DNA of 9,468 bases, taken from Flavobacteriaceae bacterium. GTDB lineage: Bacteria; Bacteroidota; Bacteroidia; Flavobacteriales; Flavobacteriaceae. The notes under the pieces were generated by a model that saw only the letters and a program-made list of their open reading frames with translations, was not told the origin of the DNA and ran no database searches. The DNA lies in NCBI GenBank assembly GCA_030613745.1, contig JAUWLK010000089.1, positions 1 to 9,468 on the forward strand. The letters are read 5' to 3'. Positions within the stretch are counted from its first letter, which is position 1. Every line of letters begins with the position of its first letter. Shown here in pieces: positions 1 through 6,472 of this stretch. A program made the translations under genes and the position numbers.

Positions 1-606
1 AATTTTAACGAAAAATGGAAAGACAATTTTAAAGAAGTTATTGAAAAATTAAACTCCTTAGTCAAAGAAGGAAAAATTCGTCATTATGGTGTTTCAAATG
101 AAACAGCTTGGGGTGTTATACGACATCTTGAAGAAAGTAAAAAAAATAATCTTACCCGTTGCAAAACCATTCAAAATCCGTATTCATTATTAAACAGAAC
201 CTTTGAAATGAGTTTGGCAGAAATTTCCATGCGAGAAAGTGTAGGTTTATTAGCTTATTCTCCTTTGGCTTTTGGCGCTTTAAGCGGAAAATATTTAAAT
301 AAAAGTCCTAAAAATGCAAGAATGGAATTATTTCCACAACTAAAAGTTATGCGTAAATATTTAAGTAAAGAAGCTGTGTTTGCAACAGAAAAATACTTTG
401 AATTAGCACAAAAAAATAATTTAAGCCTTACACATTTGGCTTTGGCATTTGTTAACCAACAACCTTTTGTTACCAGTAATATTATTGGAGCAACTACTGT
501 AGAACAGCTCAAAGAAAATATTGGCAGTATTGATATTTTTTTATCAGAAGAAATTTTACAGGAAATTGATGTGATTAATGAATTACAACCAAATCCAGCA
601 CCGTAA
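1..606 (+). CDS. tas: Aldo/keto reductase, Tas-like (5' end outside window)
   Basis: This is the C-terminal 201 residues of an NAD(P)H-dependent aldo/keto reductase. The frame is open from base 1, so the start lies upstream of the window; an internal Met at base 208 is not the start. From memory the fragment follows E. coli Tas (about 346 aa) closely: GKIRHYGVSNETA (fragment residues 24-36), TIQNPYSLLNR (56-66), LLAYSPLAFGALSGKYLN (83-100), the cofactor-side segment IIGATTVEQLKENI, and the terminal PAP. The Asp-Tyr-Lys-His catalytic set expected of the family should lie in or near the missing N-terminal part and cannot be checked. Tas-like enzymes are cytosolic oxidoreductases whose natural substrate is poorly defined. 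The 121-base gap and the signal peptide of the next gene suggest it is not functionally tied to the fucosidase. Family assignment is firm; the exact Tas orthology is an inference. Confidence 0.86.
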   Translation, partial: NFNEKWKDNFKEVIEKLNSLVKEGKIRHYGVSNETAWGVIRHLEESKKNNLTRCKTIQNPYSLLNRTFEMSLAEISMRESVGLLAYSPLAFGALSGKYLNKSPKNARMELFPQLKVMRKYLSKEAVFATEKYFELAQKNNLSLTHLALAFVNQQPFVTSNIIGATTVEQLKENIGSIDIFLSEEILQEIDVINELQPNPAP

Positions 607-623
607 TGTTTGTTGGTTAATTT

Positions 624-638
624 AAACTCTCGAGTTTT
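624..638 (+). terminator. Weak stem-loop after the aldo/keto reductase gene
   Basis: A five-pair stem, AAACT with AGTTT around a CTCG loop, starts 17 bases after the stop codon of the aldo/keto reductase gene and ends in four T. The stem is short and AT-rich, so it is at best a weak intrinsic terminator. Confidence 0.3.
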
Positions 639-643
639 AGTTT

Positions 644-668
644 ATCTACCTTAATACAATAAGTAGAT
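644..668. promoter_or_regulatory. Palindromic element upstream of the fucosidase gene
   Basis: ATCTAC (644-649) pairs with GTAGAT (663-668). The stem continues inward with TTA (651-653) and TAA (660-662) across a one-base bulge at C650, leaving a six-base loop. A second copy of CTACCT (646-651) occurs at 671-676, 25 bases downstream. The element lies 60-84 bases ahead of the fucosidase ATG, where an operator would be plausible. It could also be a hairpin in an RNA leader. No TAnnTTTG match is visible in this gap, so the promoter itself is not located. Confidence 0.3.
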
Positions 669-727
669 GACTACCTATTTCAAAAAACAGATATGCTAAA
701 GTTATTAGAAACAAAAAATTAAAACAT

Positions 728-2062
728 ATGAAACATATATTTAACTTCATAGTATTTTTAATCTTTTTACAGCCTGTAATGGCCCAAGAAAATTATATTC
801 CAACCAAAGAAAATTTAGAAGCTAGAAAATGGTTTCAGGAAGCTAAATTTGGTTTATTTATTCACTGGGGTGTATATAGTATTTTGGGAGATGGGGAATG
901 GGTGATGAATAATCAAAATATTTCCATTAATGAATATGAAAAATTACCAACATTTTTTAATCCAACTGACTACAATCCTGAAGAATGGGTGCAAATGGCA
1001 AAAGAGGCAGGAATGAAATATATTACTATAACAAGTAGACATCATGATGGCTTTTCTATGTTTGATTCAAAAGCAACAGATTATACCATTGTTAATAAAA
1101 CACCATACCAAAAAGATATTTTAAAACCTTTGGCTGAAGCTTGTAAAAAAGAAGGAATAAAGCTATTTTTTTATTATTCTTTATTAGACTGGCATGATGA
1201 TAATTATTTCCCAAGAGGTAGAACCGGAAAAGATATTCCTGGCAGAAATGATAATGGTGACTGGAAAAAATATATAGCTTTTATGAAAGCTCAGTTAACA
1301 GAACTTTTGACCAATTATGGAGAAATAGGTGGAATTTGGTTTGATGGTCATTGGGATCAAAAAGCATGGGATGGCAAACATTATGGTGATTTAAAAGTAG
1401 ATTGGCATTATGATGAGATTTATAGTTTAATTCACAGTTTACAACCCCAATGTTTAATTGGTAATAATCACCACATTGCTCCTATTAAAGGTGAAGATTT
1501 TCAAATGTTTGAAAGAGATTTACCAGGGCAAAATACCACAGGATGGGGAACTAATGCTGATGATATTGGACAATTACCTAAAGAAGTATGTGAAACTATA
1601 AACGGTTCATGGGGATTTAATTTAAAAGACAGGAAACATAAAACAGATAAAGAATTGATTCAATATATTGTTAATGCTGCAGGATATGGAAGTAATTTAT
1701 TACTTAATGTTGGTCCGATGCCAAATGGGAAAATTCAACCCAAACATATTGAATCTTTAAAAAGAATTGGAAAATGGTTAAAAACAAATGGAGAAACAAT
1801 ATATGGAACTACTCAAGGACCTGTCACGCCAAACAAAGAAATGGTTTCAACCCAAAAAGGAAAAATTGTTTATCTTCATATATTAGATGCAACTAAAGAG
1901 TTGTTTTTTATAAAAGATTTTAAAGGCAAAATAAAAACAATGCAATTCTATAAAAATAAAGAAAAAGTATCCTATAAAGTAAATAATTATGGCATATTTA
2001 TTGAAATTCCAAAAGATCAAAAAGATACAATAGATACGATCATTGAAATAAGGTTAAAATAA
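728..2062 (+). CDS. Secreted alpha-L-fucosidase, GH29
   Basis: A retaining exo-glycosidase of family GH29 that removes alpha-L-fucose from glycans, probably in the periplasm or outside the cell. Residues 1-19 form a signal peptide ending VMA, with cleavage likely before Q20; no lipobox Cys is present. Family motifs run in order: FGLFIHWGVYS (41-51; His46 expected at the fucose site), TSRHHDGFSMFDS (102-114; His105 and His106), and GGIWFDGHWD (201-210), where Asp206 is the expected nucleophile. Next come INGSWGF (291-297) and the segment NLLLNVGPMPNGKI (323-336). The acid/base Glu varies in position between GH29 subfamilies; Glu262 (FERD) and Glu287/Glu289 are candidates, so I do not assign subfamily A or B. 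After the barrel only about 90 residues remain, enough for a compact beta-sandwich and no carbohydrate-binding module. No SusC/SusD, sulfatase or regulator accompanies it in the window, so the glycan source is unknown. Confidence 0.95.
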   Translation: MKHIFNFIVFLIFLQPVMAQENYIPTKENLEARKWFQEAKFGLFIHWGVYSILGDGEWVMNNQNISINEYEKLPTFFNPTDYNPEEWVQMAKEAGMKYITITSRHHDGFSMFDSKATDYTIVNKTPYQKDILKPLAEACKKEGIKLFFYYSLLDWHDDNYFPRGRTGKDIPGRNDNGDWKKYIAFMKAQLTELLTNYGEIGGIWFDGHWDQKAWDGKHYGDLKVDWHYDEIYSLIHSLQPQCLIGNNHHIAPIKGEDFQMFERDLPGQNTTGWGTNADDIGQLPKEVCETINGSWGFNLKDRKHKTDKELIQYIVNAAGYGSNLLLNVGPMPNGKIQPKHIESLKRIGKWLKTNGETIYGTTQGPVTPNKEMVSTQKGKIVYLHILDATKELFFIKDFKGKIKTMQFYKNKEKVSYKVNNYGIFIEIPKDQKDTIDTIIEIRLK

Positions 2063-2111
2063 AACATCATAATCCTGTACCTTAAAAAAATTTGAGTGAT
2101 TCGTTTTAAAT

Positions 2112-3080
2112 TTAGTATCCCAATTTATTTCTTACCCTTTTTATAACTTCATCAGCGACTTTATGAGCTTTTTTAGTACCAATTTCAAGAGCTTTGTCAA
2201 TTTCAGATAAATTATTCATGTAATAATTATACAATTCTCGTTCTTTAGCAAATTTATCAATAAGTAATTCGTAAAATGCTTGCTTGGCATGACCATAACC
2301 ATAATTACCAGCCAAATATTTTACTCTCAAATCTTCTGTTTGAGTTTTGTTAGCAACCAATTTATACAAAGCAAATAAATTACAGGTGTCCGGGTTTTTA
2401 GGATCTTCTAGCGGAGTAGAATCTGTTTTAATTTTCATGATTTGCTTTCGTAATTGCTTGTCTGGTAAAAATATATCAATAATATTTCCTTTTGATTTAC
2501 TCATTTTTTCACCATCAGTTCCCGGAACGTACATAGTGTTGTCTTGAATTTTTGCCTGAGGCGGAATTAAAGTATCTCCCATTTGATGGTTAAACCTATT
2601 CGCAACATCACGACTCATTTCTAAATGTTGTAATTGGTCTTTTCCCACAGGAACAACATCTGCATCATACAACAATATATCAGCAGCCATCAACATTGGG
2701 TAAAAAAACAAGCCTGAATTTACATCTTCCAATCTATCCGATTTATCCTTAAAACTGTGTGCTAAGGTTAATCTCTGATACGGATAAAAACAACTTAAAT
2801 ACCAAGATAATTCTGTTACTTGTGGCACATCACTCTGACGATAAAAAACACTTTTCTCAACATCTAACCCACAAGCCAACCATGTAGCGGCGGTACTATA
2901 AGTATTTTGTTTTAAAATAGCTGCATCTTTTATCTGTGTGAGCGAATGCATATCAGCAATAAACAAAAAAGATTCTTCTTTTGAGTTTTTAGACATTTCA
3001 ATTGCCGGAATAATTGCTCCTAATAAATTTCCTAAATGTGGAGTTCCGGTACTTTGTACACCTGTAAGTATTCTTGACAT
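2112..3080 (-). CDS. trpS: Tryptophanyl-tRNA synthetase
   Basis: A cytosolic class I aminoacyl-tRNA synthetase that charges tRNA(Trp) with tryptophan using ATP. The 322 residues match the usual bacterial TrpRS length. The HIGH-type motif is TGTPHLGN (11-18). The tryptophan pocket includes MAADIL (131-136), with Asp134 as the expected indole-binding residue. PVGKDQLQHLE (144-154) is the family's conserved segment, and the KMSKS loop is intact at 192-196 within GEKMSKSKGN. The C-terminal helical anticodon-binding part ends VIKRVRNKLGY. It is convergent with the fucosidase gene, 49 bases apart, and no clear terminator is visible in that gap. Upstream, a hairpin terminator separates it from the GlsB-like gene, so it probably has its own promoter. 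Confidence 0.98.
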   Translation of the reverse strand: MSRILTGVQSTGTPHLGNLLGAIIPAIEMSKNSKEESFLFIADMHSLTQIKDAAILKQNTYSTAATWLACGLDVEKSVFYRQSDVPQVTELSWYLSCFYPYQRLTLAHSFKDKSDRLEDVNSGLFFYPMLMAADILLYDADVVPVGKDQLQHLEMSRDVANRFNHQMGDTLIPPQAKIQDNTMYVPGTDGEKMSKSKGNIIDIFLPDKQLRKQIMKIKTDSTPLEDPKNPDTCNLFALYKLVANKTQTEDLRVKYLAGNYGYGHAKQAFYELLIDKFAKERELYNYYMNNLSEIDKALEIGTKKAHKVADEVIKRVRNKLGY

Positions 3081-3099
3081 TTATTATTAATTAAAAAAA

Positions 3100-3131
3100 C
3101 AAAAATACATATTTCATTTTTACTATGTAAA
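3100..3131 (-). promoter_or_regulatory. Candidate Bacteroidota-type promoter for trpS
   Basis: Read on the minus strand, TATTTTTG at 3107-3100 matches the Bacteroidota -7 consensus TAnnTTTG at every fixed base. It lies 19 bases ahead of the trpS ATG. A poor -33 candidate, TTTAC, sits at 3131-3127, 19 bases upstream of it, which is suitable spacing. The region is very T-rich, so a chance match is possible. The promoter is needed because the upstream hairpin should end transcription arriving from the GlsB-like gene. Confidence 0.4.
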
Positions 3132-3144
3132 TTTAAATAGAAAC

Positions 3145-3173
3145 AAAAAAAGTGGTAATTGCCACTTTTTTTA
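3145..3173. terminator. Bidirectional hairpin terminator between the GlsB-like gene and trpS
   Basis: GTGG and CCAC form a GC core around TAATTG, flanked by seven or more A on the left and seven T on the right. On either strand this reads as an A-tract, GC stem and T-tract. On the minus strand it begins 13 bases after the stop codon of the GlsB-like gene, so it is best read as that gene's terminator. The symmetric tracts would also let it work on the plus strand. Confidence 0.75.
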
Positions 3174-3186
3174 AAGTTGAATTAAA

Positions 3187-3426
3187 TTATTTTTTAAATA
3201 GTCCTGCAATAAATAAAATTACTACAGCTCCCGCAACTGAAGTAATAAATGGTCCAAAGTCACCACCAATACTTAAGCCAAGAACACCAAAAAGCCAACC
3301 ACCAAAAGCACCTCCAATAATACCTAAAATAGCATTTATTAAAAAGCCAAATCCACCACCTTTCATGATTAATCCAGCCAGCCAGCCAGCAATTGCGCCA
3401 ATGATAATAAAGTATAAAAATTCCAT
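3187..3426 (-). CDS. GlsB/YeaQ/YmgE-family small membrane protein
   Basis: A 79-residue inner-membrane protein of the family once called transglycosylase-associated proteins and now GlsB/YeaQ/YmgE stress-response membrane proteins. Three hydrophobic segments (about 3-21, 27-50 and 57-77) are rich in Gly, with IGAIAGWLAGLIMKGGG (9-25) at the first loop and GIIGGAFGGWLFGVLGLSI (35-53) in the second. The protein ends in two Lys. Molecular function in the family is unknown; members in other bacteria are linked to envelope stress. Length and topology are normal. A convincing terminator follows it, and 162 bases separate its start from plsC, so it is probably transcribed alone. The opposite strand is also open here, as a Pro-rich reading that is a by-product of the Gly codons. 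Confidence 0.87.
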   Translation of the reverse strand: MEFLYFIIIGAIAGWLAGLIMKGGGFGFLINAILGIIGGAFGGWLFGVLGLSIGGDFGPFITSVAGAVVILFIAGLFKK

Positions 3427-3574
3427 AATTTATAAGATTAAATGGTTAATAATCAATAAATATAAAAAAAATTATTTAAAATAATATTATAGCATTATAA
3501 AAATTATGATTGCATTTACTGTTAAGAAAATGTATTTCACTGGGTGAGTTCTTATTTTATGTGATAATAATTTT

Positions 3575-3582
3575 TACTTTTG
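3575..3582 (+). promoter_or_regulatory. Candidate -7 promoter element for plsC-trhA
   Basis: TACTTTTG matches the Bacteroidota -7 consensus TAnnTTTG at every fixed base. Its last G is seven bases before the ATG of plsC. If used, transcription would begin only a few bases ahead of that ATG, giving a nearly leaderless mRNA. The element contains the upstream in-frame TTG (3580), which argues against that TTG being the start codon. No clear -33 TTG lies 17-23 bases upstream, so the call rests on one box. Confidence 0.4.
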
Positions 3583-3588
3583 CTCTCA

Positions 3589-4365
3589 ATGAAATTTTTT
3601 AAAAACATATTAATCTTATTTTGGCGTATTTGGTTTTATGGCTGGATGATTGGTACAATTATTTTTGCTCTACCTGTTTTAGTGATTGTAATATCTAGAG
3701 AAAAATGGTATCCTGTTTTTTTTAAAATTGCTCGAGTTTGGGCTAAAACAATACTCTTTGTAATGGGGTTTAAAGCTTCAGTTATTGGTGAGTTAAAGCC
3801 TAAAAAAAGAGATAGTTATATGTTTTGCCCTAACCATACATCTATGATTGATATCATGTTAATGTTGGCAATAACTGATAATCCTTTTGTTTTTTTAGGT
3901 AAAAAAGAATTGGCTAAAATTCCTGTTTTTGGATATGTTTATAAACGAACCTGTATTTTAGTTGACCGAGAAGATACGAAAAGTAGAAAAACTGCATTTT
4001 TAGAAGCACAAAGGAGATTGCAAAACGGACTTAGTGTTTGTATATTTCCTGAAGGACAAGTTCCTGATGATGAAACTATAATTCTGGATAAATTCCATAA
4101 TGGTGCATTTCGATTGGCAATTGAACATCAAATACCTGTTGTACCCATAACATTTTACGATTGTAAAAAACGATTTTCTTATACATTTTTTAGTGGAGGA
4201 CCTGGAAATTTACGTTTTAAGTTTCATGAATTTATTTCAACTACCAACATAACTATAAATGATAGAATAACTCTAAAAAATATGACCCATGAAGTAATAT
4301 TAACATCGCTAACTGAGGAAATTAAGATAACCCAAACTTCATTTCAAAAACAGATTATTAATTAA
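3589..4365 (+). CDS. plsC: 1-acyl-sn-glycerol-3-phosphate acyltransferase (PlsC/LPLAT family)
   Basis: A membrane-bound acyltransferase expected to add the second acyl chain to lysophosphatidic acid, making phosphatidic acid for phospholipids. Numbered from the ATG at 3589 (258 aa), hydrophobic segments lie at about 5-35 and 45-62. The catalytic HX4D motif is NHTSMID, with His83 and Asp88. VFLGKKELAKIPVFG (101-115) is motif II, the acceptor-binding FPEG motif is at 153-156, and VVPITF (184-189) is motif IV. Motif III continues as GQVPDD instead of the common GTRS. I believe this variant recurs in Bacteroidota homologues, but I could not check. An in-frame TTG nine bases upstream would add only Met-Leu-Ser; the ATG is preferred because the TTG lies inside a -7 promoter match. 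The next gene starts 18 bases downstream, suggesting an operon. Other lysophospholipid acyltransferase substrates, such as ornithine lipids, cannot be excluded. Confidence 0.94.
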   Translation: MKFFKNILILFWRIWFYGWMIGTIIFALPVLVIVISREKWYPVFFKIARVWAKTILFVMGFKASVIGELKPKKRDSYMFCPNHTSMIDIMLMLAITDNPFVFLGKKELAKIPVFGYVYKRTCILVDREDTKSRKTAFLEAQRRLQNGLSVCIFPEGQVPDDETIILDKFHNGAFRLAIEHQIPVVPITFYDCKKRFSYTFFSGGPGNLRFKFHEFISTTNITINDRITLKNMTHEVILTSLTEEIKITQTSFQKQIIN

Positions 4366-4383
4366 TCTTTTACTTAAAATCTA

Positions 4384-5034
4384 ATGGATAAAATAACTTA
4401 TTATGATCCGAAAGAAGAAAAACTCAATGTTATATCACATGCATTAGGATTGGTGTTAAGTATTGCTGCACTAGTTTTATTGGTAGTATATTCAAGTCTT
4501 TACGGAAGCGCTAAACATATTGTTAGTTTTAGTATTTATGGTACAAGTTTGATTGTATTGTATTCTGCTTCAACTTTTTACCATTATTCTAAAAACCCTA
4601 AATTAAGAAAAAGATTGAATATTTTTGATCATGCAGCAATTTATATTTTAATTGCAGGAACATACACACCTTTTACTTTGGTCATTTTAAAAGGTTGGAT
4701 TGGTTGGACTATTTTTGGCATTTCTTGGGGGTTAGCACTAACAGGTGTTATACTAAAACTTTTTTTTACAGGTAAATATGATAAAATATCAACTTTTGCT
4801 TATGTATTGATGGGTTGGTTAATCATTTTTGCAATAAAACCTTTAGTGAACAATTTGCCTTTTGAAGGATTAATGTGGTTATTAAGTGGAGGTATTTTAT
4901 ATACTATTGGTGCTGTTTTGTTTAGTTTAAAAAATTTAAAATACAATCATATAATTTTCCATATTTTTGTATTACTGGGTAGTTTTAGCCATTTTATAGC
5001 TGTATTTTTTTATGTTTTACCTGAGAAGATTTAA
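4384..5034 (+). CDS. trhA: Hemolysin III / PAQR-family membrane protein (TrhA-like)
   Basis: A 216-residue seven-helix inner-membrane protein of the hemolysin III branch of the PAQR superfamily, called TrhA or YqfA in E. coli. The N-terminal EEKLNVISHALG (11-22) is the family opening. The expected metal-site motifs are present: SxxxH at Ser63-His67 (SASTFYH), Asp82-His83 in FDHAAIYILIAGTYTPF (81-97), and HxxxH at His189-His193, followed by GSFSHF (199-204). By analogy with adiponectin receptors, His67, His189 and His193 would bind zinc. Bacterial members are linked to membrane energetics and lipid homeostasis; haemolysis was an early label and should not be read as toxin function. The neighbouring plsC, 18 bases upstream, fits a membrane-lipid role and likely shares its transcript. 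Confidence 0.93.
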   Translation: MDKITYYDPKEEKLNVISHALGLVLSIAALVLLVVYSSLYGSAKHIVSFSIYGTSLIVLYSASTFYHYSKNPKLRKRLNIFDHAAIYILIAGTYTPFTLVILKGWIGWTIFGISWGLALTGVILKLFFTGKYDKISTFAYVLMGWLIIFAIKPLVNNLPFEGLMWLLSGGILYTIGAVLFSLKNLKYNHIIFHIFVLLGSFSHFIAVFFYVLPEKI

Positions 5035-5080
5035 GCTGTAGGCAAATAAGCAATAGACAAAAACACTTACTACTACTTTA

Positions 5081-5111
5081 GCCCTTCACCCTTACCCTTT
5101 AACCCTTTACC
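5081..5111. repeat. Short degenerate CCCTT-based tandem repeat
   Basis: Between the convergent trhA and holB genes, four imperfect units follow each other: CCCTTCA, CCCTTA, CCCTTTAA and CCCTTTAC. The array runs up to the complement of the holB stop codon. It is the only C-rich stretch in an otherwise AT-rich 76-base gap, in which I see no hairpin terminator for either gene. It may be a simple-sequence relic or part of a repeat found in other intergenic regions of the same genome. Confidence 0.55.
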
Positions 5112-6262
5112 TACTCTTTTTGGTGTAAATACCGAGTTAATTGCATTGAAAGATCCAATAAAATAATTTTTGCATTACCATTTCTTTCAATATGATAAAT
5201 TGCATCTTCTATTGCAGAATTTATATCTTCAATATTTCCTCCATGTATAAAAGGAGCAAATTTATTCAAATCAAAATTAGAAGTTTGCGATTCAAAAAAA
5301 ACTAATTTATTTGCTTTATAATTTGTCAGCAATGCTTGGCGAAAAAATTGAGAACAATAATGTAAAAATCTCTTTTGAGTTTCTCTTCCTGTTTTTGCAA
5401 TTTCATCACTCCATATTATTAAGTCTTGAACAACACTTGCATTCCCTTTTGCTCTAAATGCTGATCTCACCCAGGTTATAAACCATTTTTCAAAAACACT
5501 TTCATTATCATCATTATGTATTAAGTGTAAGGCTTTATTCCAATTTCCATGAGACTGATGTGCTATTTTAGCCGCCTGATTATCATCAATGGAATGTTCT
5601 ATAATCAATGTTCTTTTTATATCGCTTTCACTTAACGCTTTAAAATGTAACACTTGACAACGAGATAAAATAGTTTTAATAATTTGCTCTTCATTTTCTG
5701 CAACTAATAAAAGTAATGTGTCTTGAGGGGGTTCTTCGATGAGTTTTAACAATTTGTTGGCTGCTGCTGTATTCAATTTTTCGACCATCCAAATAATCAT
5801 TACTTTAAAACCTCCTTCATAAGATTTTAATACTAATTTCTTAACAATTTCTTCTGCTTCATCTACCCCAATTTGCCCTTGTTTATTTTCTATTCCTAAT
5901 TGCTGATACCAATTAAACAAACTTCCATAAGGTGTATTTTCAATGAAAATTCTCCATTCATCTAAAAATAAATTGCTTATAGGATGTTTTTTAACTTTAT
6001 CATTTACTGCTACTGGAAATGCAAAATGTAAATCTGGATGTGCTAATTTTTGAAATTTTAAATTACAAGCCTCATTACCTGTGTTATTCTCACCTTTTGA
6101 ATTTTTGCACAAAATATACTGAGCATAAGCAATAGCCATTGACAAAGCACCGCTTCCTGTTGGTGCTACAAAAAGTTGTGCATGAGATATCCTTCCCTTT
6201 GATACTGTTTGTATCAAATGTTTTTTAATTTTCTCTTGCCCAATGATATCTTTAAAAAGCAT
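5111..6262 (-). CDS. holB: DNA polymerase III subunit delta'
   Basis: The delta' subunit of the DnaX clamp loader, which loads the beta sliding clamp during chromosome replication. The 383 residues form an AAA+ module: FKDIIGQEKIKKHL (3-16), a P-loop position reading APTGSGALS (33-41), IGVDEAEEIVKKL (131-143), KLNTAAANKLLKLIEEPP (162-179), and the SRC motif at 200-202, whose Arg201 should serve as the arginine finger. The P-loop lacks the essential Lys (Ala39 instead), as expected because delta' does not hydrolyse ATP. HPDLHFAFPV (75-84) and GIENKQGQIGVDEAEE are typical of Bacteroidota delta'. Only Cys52 and Cys66 remain where delta' proteins usually carry a four-Cys zinc module. A C-terminal collar domain follows residue 250. 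Convergent with trhA, divergent from the ferredoxin gene. Confidence 0.94.
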   Translation of the reverse strand: MLFKDIIGQEKIKKHLIQTVSKGRISHAQLFVAPTGSGALSMAIAYAQYILCKNSKGENNTGNEACNLKFQKLAHPDLHFAFPVAVNDKVKKHPISNLFLDEWRIFIENTPYGSLFNWYQQLGIENKQGQIGVDEAEEIVKKLVLKSYEGGFKVMIIWMVEKLNTAAANKLLKLIEEPPQDTLLLLVAENEEQIIKTILSRCQVLHFKALSESDIKRTLIIEHSIDDNQAAKIAHQSHGNWNKALHLIHNDDNESVFEKWFITWVRSAFRAKGNASVVQDLIIWSDEIAKTGRETQKRFLHYCSQFFRQALLTNYKANKLVFFESQTSNFDLNKFAPFIHGGNIEDINSAIEDAIYHIERNGNAKIILLDLSMQLTRYLHQKE

Positions 6263-6357
6263 ATAATATGTTCTTTTTTACAAAGAAAATAAAAAGTTAA
6301 CAGTTTTTTGATTAATCTCTTATTATTTTCAATTCTTAGTAATTCTGTAAAAAACAG

Positions 6358-6365
6358 TATTTTTG
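6358..6365 (+). promoter_or_regulatory. Candidate -7 promoter element for the ferredoxin gene
   Basis: TATTTTTG matches TAnnTTTG at all fixed bases and lies in the divergent gap between holB and the ferredoxin gene. No good -33 TTG stands at the expected distance. If active, it would give a leader of roughly 100 bases containing the inverted repeat at 6390-6436. Confidence 0.35.
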
Positions 6366-6389
6366 CTCAAAATCAAAAATATTGAACCG

Positions 6390-6436
6390 AAATTGAGATC
6401 CCGCTGACAATACAAGCAGCGAGATTAATTCAATTT
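6390..6436. repeat. Imperfect inverted repeat in the ferredoxin 5' leader region
   Basis: AAATTGA (6390-6396) pairs with TCAATTT (6430-6436). Inside it, ATCCCGCTG (6398-6406) pairs with CAGCGAGAT (6417-6425) at eight of nine positions, around a ten-base loop. The inner arms are clearly richer in GC than the surroundings. There is no T-tract after it, and it lies ahead of both flanking genes, so it is not an ordinary terminator. It could be an RNA leader hairpin, an operator, or a decayed copy of a dispersed intergenic palindrome. Confidence 0.6.
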
Positions 6437-6472
6437 ACAATGCCAAATGTGTGGAGTCTCATTAATAAACTA

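Noticed and set aside
255..512. An 85-codon minus-strand frame inside the aldo/keto reductase gene
   Set aside because: It is fully antisense to a conserved enzyme sequence.
2063..2111. A terminator between the convergent fucosidase gene and trpS
   Set aside because: The gap is AT-rich, and I could not find a stem of useful length followed by a T-tract in either direction.
2347..2547. A 66-codon plus-strand frame inside trpS
   Set aside because: It is antisense to the KMSKS region of trpS and has no features of its own.
3152..3484. A 110-codon plus-strand reading frame rich in Pro, Lys and Ile
   Set aside because: It is antisense to the GlsB-like gene; its Pro richness is what Gly codons give when read backwards, and it runs over a terminator hairpin.
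4384..5034. Reading the hemolysin III protein as a toxin or virulence factor
   Set aside because: The family name is historical; the sequence is a seven-helix PAQR membrane protein with a metal site and sits with a lipid enzyme.
6440..6472. Longer ferredoxin start at 6440
   Set aside because: The extra eleven residues resemble nothing in the family, while the ATG at 6473 gives the usual ferredoxin N-terminus.
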